This document shows positions 6,788-9,774 of a DNA stretch of 9,774 bases, piece after piece; position 1 is the first letter of the stretch, and every line of letters starts with the position of its first letter. The translations under genes and the position numbers were made by a program. The notes under the pieces are model-generated. The model did no database searches and was not told the origin of the DNA. It saw only the letters and a program-made list of their open reading frames with translations. The DNA lies in assembly GCA_016793685.1 (NCBI GenBank), contig JAEULX010000117.1, positions 1 to 9,774 of the forward strand. The letters run 5' to 3'. The stretch comes from Bradyrhizobiaceae bacterium (GTDB lineage Bacteria > Pseudomonadota > Alphaproteobacteria > Rhizobiales > Xanthobacteraceae).

Positions 6788-6923
6788 GGGTGAGCTCCGG
6801 ACCGCGTGGAGCTTGATGTAGGAGTTCGCGCGCCGGGCGCAATGCGCTCGATTGTCGGCCGGCAACCTATTCCCTACTGTTTCGCCACCGTCACCCCCGA
6901 CCCAGGTTCGCTACGGCCCGTCG
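6788..6923. promoter_or_regulatory. Divergent intergenic region with palindromes
   Basis: 136 bases between two divergent starts, so promoters for both genes are expected here. Visible: the hairpin at 6793-6813 and the perfect inverted repeat GCGCA-A-TGCGC (6837-6847). The latter could be an operator for the exporter or the small gene, but no regulator gene is adjacent. No clear -35/-10 pair was found. Confidence 0.3.
6793..6813 (-). promoter_or_regulatory. Hairpin covering the ribosome binding site of the small membrane-protein gene
   Basis: Perfect 6-bp inverted repeat, on the minus strand AGCTCC (6813-6808) and GGAGCT (6798-6793), with a nine-base loop. The GGAG in the second arm is the Shine-Dalgarno of the 82-residue gene, so folding would hide it. 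The stem is seen; a regulatory effect is inferred. Confidence 0.35.
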
Positions 6924-8360
6924 ATGCCCCTGTCACGCGAACGCCTCGTGCCATTGATCGTCGCGGTCGCGCTGTTCATGGAGAACATGGATTCGACCGT
7001 GATCGCGACGGCCCTGCCGGCGATCGCCGCCGACATCGGCACCAATCCGCTTGCCCTGAAGCTGGCGGTTACCTCCTATCTGCTTGCGCTTGCGGTCTTT
7101 ATTCCCATCAGCGGGTGGATGGCGGACCGCTTCGGCGCGCGCACCATCTTCAGCTCGGCGATCGTCGTGTTCGTGCTCGGCTCGGTCGGCTGCGCCTTTG
7201 CCGGGGCGCTGTGGCACTTCGTGCTGGCCCGCTTCATTCAGGGCATGGGCGGCGCGATGATGACGCCGGTGGGCCGGCTGGTGCTCGTGCGCACGGTCGA
7301 CAAGAGCAAGCTCGTCGACGCCATGGCGCTCGTGACGATGCCGGCGCTGATCGGCCCGCTGATCGGCCCCCCGCTCGGCGGCGCGATCACGACCTACGCC
7401 TCCTGGCCGTGGATCTTCATCATCAATGTGCCGATCGGCGTTCTCGGCTTCTTCATGGTGCGCCGCTACGTCGAAAACGTCCGCGCCGAGGCGCCCGACC
7501 CGTTCGACTTCATCGGCATGACGCTGGTCGCCGTGGCGGTGACCGGGCTTGCGTTCGGCCTGAGCGTGCTCGGCCTCGGCTTCCTGCCGCGGCCGCTGGT
7601 GCTCGCGCTGATCGCGCTCGGCGCGGCGGCGGCGGTCGCCTACGTGCTCTACGCCCGGCGGACGCCGACCGCCGTCATCGACCTGACCTTGTTCCGCCTC
7701 CCCACCTTCCGCGCGGGCGTGGCGGGCGGATTCGTGTTCCGTATCGGCGCAGGAGCGCTGCCGTTTCTGCTGCCCCTGCTGCTGCAGCTCGGCCTCGGCA
7801 TGACCCCGTTCCAGTCCGGCCTGATCACCTTTTCGACCGCGATCGGCGCGATCACGATGAAGGCCATCGCCGCCCGCATCCTGCGCCGGTTCGGCTTCCC
7901 GCGCACCCTGACGGTCAACGCCTTGCTTGCCGCCGCGACGCTCGGGGCCTGCGCGACGTTCGGCCCGGGAACGCCGATCTGGGTCATGGTTGCCGTGCTG
8001 CTGGTGGGCGGCCTGTTCCGCTCGCTGCAATTCACCAGCATGAACACCATCGCCTTCGCCGAGCTGGAATCGCGCCGCATGAGCCACGCGACCTCGCTCG
8101 CCAGCGTCTCCCAGCAGCTTGCCATTTCGACCGGCGTCGCCGTCGGCGCGCTGGCGGTCGAGGCCGTGTTGGGCTTTCAGCACCATCCGACTTTGTCGGC
8201 GCCGGACTTCCCGCCGGCCTTCGTGATCGTGGCGTGCATTGCCGCCGCATCGGCGCTTTTTTTCGCCTGGCTGCCCGCCGATGCCGGCAAGGAGCTGACG
8301 GTGCGCAGCCCGGAAAGCCCGCCCGAGGCGGGAAAGCCTGCCGGTCAGCGCGATGCGTGA
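6924..8360 (+). CDS. MFS transporter, DHA2 (EmrB/QacA-type) drug:proton antiporter
   Basis: 478-residue inner-membrane exporter, probably with 14 transmembrane helices as in the DHA2 subfamily. Helix 1 holds ENMDSTVIATALPAIAADIG with the conserved Asp (D23), typical of DHA2. Motif A is GWMADRFGAR (64-73); the antiporter motif C is GPLIGPPLGG (144-153). A polar tail of about 20 residues closes it. The frame extends upstream to a TTG at 6852, but the ATG at 6924 gives the family's usual short N-terminus; no strong ribosome binding site precedes either start. The 3' end overlaps rlmE by 16 bases tail to tail. There is no adjacent membrane-fusion partner, so EmrA-like tripartite export is not supported here. 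The substrate cannot be told from sequence. Confidence 0.93.
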   Translation: MPLSRERLVPLIVAVALFMENMDSTVIATALPAIAADIGTNPLALKLAVTSYLLALAVFIPISGWMADRFGARTIFSSAIVVFVLGSVGCAFAGALWHFVLARFIQGMGGAMMTPVGRLVLVRTVDKSKLVDAMALVTMPALIGPLIGPPLGGAITTYASWPWIFIINVPIGVLGFFMVRRYVENVRAEAPDPFDFIGMTLVAVAVTGLAFGLSVLGLGFLPRPLVLALIALGAAAAVAYVLYARRTPTAVIDLTLFRLPTFRAGVAGGFVFRIGAGALPFLLPLLLQLGLGMTPFQSGLITFSTAIGAITMKAIAARILRRFGFPRTLTVNALLAAATLGACATFGPGTPIWVMVAVLLVGGLFRSLQFTSMNTIAFAELESRRMSHATSLASVSQQLAISTGVAVGALAVEAVLGFQHHPTLSAPDFPPAFVIVACIAAASALFFAWLPADAGKELTVRSPESPPEAGKPAGQRDA

Positions 8361-9031
8361 CGAAATCCGGTGGCGAGCAGATAGAGTTCTGCCGAATCGG
8401 AGCGGCTCGCCGCCGGCTTGATGTGCCTGACCTGGGCAAAGTCCTGCTTGAGCGCGGCGAGCAGCGTTCCTTCCGTCCCTCCCCGCAGGACCTTGCACAG
8501 GAAGCCGCCGCCCGGCCTGAGCACCTCGCGGGCGAACTCGGCGGCGGCCTCCGCAAGCGCCATGATCCGCAGATGGTCCGTCTGCCGGTGGCCGGTGGCG
8601 TTGGCGGCCATGTCGGAGAGCACGAGGTCCGCCTCCCCGCCCAGCATCGCCTTGAGCCGATCCGGCGCCTCCGGATCGAGAAAATCGAGCGTGAGGAAAT
8701 CGACGCCCGGAACCGAGGGCATGTCGAGGAGGTCGATGGCGACCACGCGGCCCCGGCCCTCGGCCGCGCCGACCCGCTTTGCGGCGACCTGGCTCCAGCC
8801 GCCCGGCGCTGCGCCGAGGTCGGCCACCCGCGCCCCCGGCTTCAGCAGGTGGTATTTTTCGTCGATTTCGATCAGCTTGTAGGCGGCGCGCGAGCGCCAC
8901 CCCTCGCGCTTGGCGCGCGCGACGTAGGGGTCATTGAGCTGGCGCTCGAGCCAGCGCTTCTGCGCCGGCGTCCGGCTCCCGCCGCTCTTCACGCGAACTT
9001 TCGGCGAACGGATATTGCGATCTGAAATCAT
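8345..9031 (-). CDS. rlmE: 23S rRNA (uridine 2'-O-)methyltransferase RlmE (FtsJ/RrmJ)
   Basis: Methylates the 2'-OH of U2552 (E. coli numbering) in the A loop of 23S rRNA, late in 50S assembly, using SAM. It has 228 residues; E. coli RlmE has 209, and the extra is a basic N-terminus common in alphaproteobacteria. The K-D-K-E catalytic tetrad is complete: K52 (SRAAYKL), D140 (LSDMAAN), K180 (LCKVL) and E215 (SAELYLLATGFR). The SAM site is DLGAAPGGWS (71-80). No Shine-Dalgarno is visible before ATG 9031, and the upstream bases belong to a gene on the opposite strand, so its transcription either comes from the Ppx/GppA gene across the unknown gene or from a promoter inside that gene. Its end overlaps the MFS gene. 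Confidence 0.96.
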   Translation of the reverse strand: MISDRNIRSPKVRVKSGGSRTPAQKRWLERQLNDPYVARAKREGWRSRAAYKLIEIDEKYHLLKPGARVADLGAAPGGWSQVAAKRVGAAEGRGRVVAIDLLDMPSVPGVDFLTLDFLDPEAPDRLKAMLGGEADLVLSDMAANATGHRQTDHLRIMALAEAAAEFAREVLRPGGGFLCKVLRGGTEGTLLAALKQDFAQVRHIKPAASRSDSAELYLLATGFRHASR

Positions 9032-9060
9032 TGCGATTTATTGAAACAGGCGCGGTGAAA

Positions 9061-9669
9061 ATGGAGCCAGACGGATCACCTGTTCGCTGCGACCTCACCG
9101 TGTTCCATGTCGGGCATCGCCCGCTGGCTCCGGGGACAATGCTCCGGCCTTACTACATGGGCAAGCTTGCCGGCCGGGTTTCTGAAATCCAAGCCGTTCT
9201 CGCGAAGGGACCGGGCGAATCCCTAAAGCTCCTATCTACAACGACTTGGCCGGCGGCGGAGCAACTCGGTCTGGAATCTGATTATCCAAGCGATGTCATC
9301 AAGATGATGGCCGTATTGGAAGCCATTTTCGAAGATGCCCGCCGGCGCTTTGCTCCCGCAATGCCCAGCCGGCTTGCCTCGACCTTTGCCTGGCCCACCC
9401 TGGCCGCGGCCGAACGGTTCAAGGCGGCGTATCTGCCGGCTGGCGCCCTTCACCGATGTCGCGTCGTGGCAGGCCCGGTCATCGAACGGGACGGCGGGTT
9501 GCTCCCGCCGGGCATTGACCTGCAGGCCGGGTCGGTTTCGGGACCGGCTTTCCAGAAGGAACTCAAAGCGACGAGACGGCGCGCCGAAGCATATTGGCGT
9601 GGACACCAGCCGCGAGAATTTCCCGAGTTGCTGATCGCCGGCAGCGTGATGACGGTCGCCGTGTGCTAG
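9061..9669 (+). CDS. Protein of unknown function, possibly ADP-ribosyltransferase-like fold
   Basis: 202 residues from ATG 9061; an in-frame TTG at 9031 would add ten residues and overlap the rlmE start by one base. ATG is preferred because AGG lies ten bases upstream, though the site is weak. No signal peptide or membrane helix is seen. TVFHVGHRPLAPGTML (13-28) resembles the first strand of ART-like domains, with H16. MPSRLASTFAWPTLAAAERF (101-120) resembles the middle strand with Ser or Phe. AEAYWRG...PELLIAGSV puts E189 at the C-terminal strand, giving an H...S/F...E pattern reminiscent of small bacterial ART-related families. This is judged by eye and may be wrong. It reads opposite to rlmE and the Ppx/GppA gene, filling the space between them with 13 bases to spare on the right. 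Its GC looks lower than its neighbours, suggesting acquisition. Confidence 0.7.
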   Translation: MEPDGSPVRCDLTVFHVGHRPLAPGTMLRPYYMGKLAGRVSEIQAVLAKGPGESLKLLSTTTWPAAEQLGLESDYPSDVIKMMAVLEAIFEDARRRFAPAMPSRLASTFAWPTLAAAERFKAAYLPAGALHRCRVVAGPVIERDGGLLPPGIDLQAGSVSGPAFQKELKATRRRAEAYWRGHQPREFPELLIAGSVMTVAVC

Positions 9670-9682
9670 GGGCAGTCTCCGC

Positions 9683-9774
9683 CTAGCCGGCTTCGGCCCT
9701 GTCCCACACCCCGTCGGCGCGCATCAATTGCACCAGCATGCCTTCGCGCAGGCCGCGATCGGCGACCCGCAGCC
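9683..9774 (-). CDS. Ppx/GppA phosphatase, C-terminal end (partial)
   Basis: Only the last 30 codons are in the window; the gene continues past the right edge. The reading ends LRVADRGLREGMLVQLM then RADGVWDRAEAG and TAG. A V(A/S)DRGLREG(M/I)L segment is characteristic of the C-terminal end of the exopolyphosphatase / guanosine pentaphosphate phosphatase core. The family hydrolyses inorganic polyphosphate or pppGpp; which one cannot be told from this fragment. In Rhizobiales a Ppx/GppA gene commonly lies just upstream of rlmE on the same strand, which fits. Confidence 0.8.
   Translation of the reverse strand, partial: LRVADRGLREGMLVQLMRADGVWDRAEAG

Noticed and set aside
8345..8360. Bidirectional terminator at the MFS/rlmE convergence
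   Set aside because: The ends overlap inside coding sequence, and no stem with flanking A and T runs is visible there.
6806..9025. Plus-strand open frame of 739 residues and a minus-strand one of 655 residues (6933-8900)
   Set aside because: Both overlap the MFS gene and rlmE, have strongly biased composition, and cross gene boundaries.
1..9774. tRNA genes, CRISPR arrays, transposases, toxin-antitoxin pairs
   Set aside because: None seen: no cloverleaf-like stretch with CCA-end features near the integrase, no regular spacer array, and no transposase motifs. Any defence or cargo genes of the island would be to the left of the window.

Overview
The window comes from a high-GC alphaproteobacterium, most likely of the order Hyphomicrobiales (Rhizobiales). 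The guaB / MAPEG / rsmB / guaA order on one strand, with an MFS exporter, rlmE and a Ppx/GppA-type gene beyond it, resembles what I recall of Bradyrhizobium-like genomes. The genus cannot be fixed from the sequence alone.

Left part (1-1350) is the edge of an integrated element. A P4-type tyrosine recombinase gene runs off the left edge on the minus strand. Its original start is at 1059, with a good ribosome binding site, but an in-frame TAA interrupts codon 41 while the other 312 or so codons in the window stay open. Between it and guaA is an AT-rich 291-bp stretch with several copies of a short repeat (consensus near GTACCGTCAG). These are good candidates for integrase arm-type sites and surround a possible int promoter. 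The 3' end of guaA is a known integration site for such islands, so the element probably lies to the left of the window.

Middle part (1351-6787) is housekeeping, all on the minus strand: a small YqaE/Pmp3-like membrane protein, guaB (IMP dehydrogenase), a MAPEG-family membrane protein, rsmB (16S rRNA m5C methyltransferase, overlapping the MAPEG stop as TGATG) and guaA (GMP synthase). GuaB and GuaA are the two consecutive steps from IMP to GMP.

Right part (6788-9774): a DHA2-type MFS exporter on the plus strand converges with and overlaps the 3' end of rlmE (23S rRNA 2'-O-methyltransferase). A plus-strand gene of unknown function, perhaps with an ADP-ribosyltransferase-like fold, fills the space between rlmE and the 3' end of a Ppx/GppA phosphatase gene. 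The last two are usually adjacent in this group, so the unknown gene looks like an insertion into a conserved pair. No tRNA, rRNA, CRISPR array or intact insertion sequence was seen.
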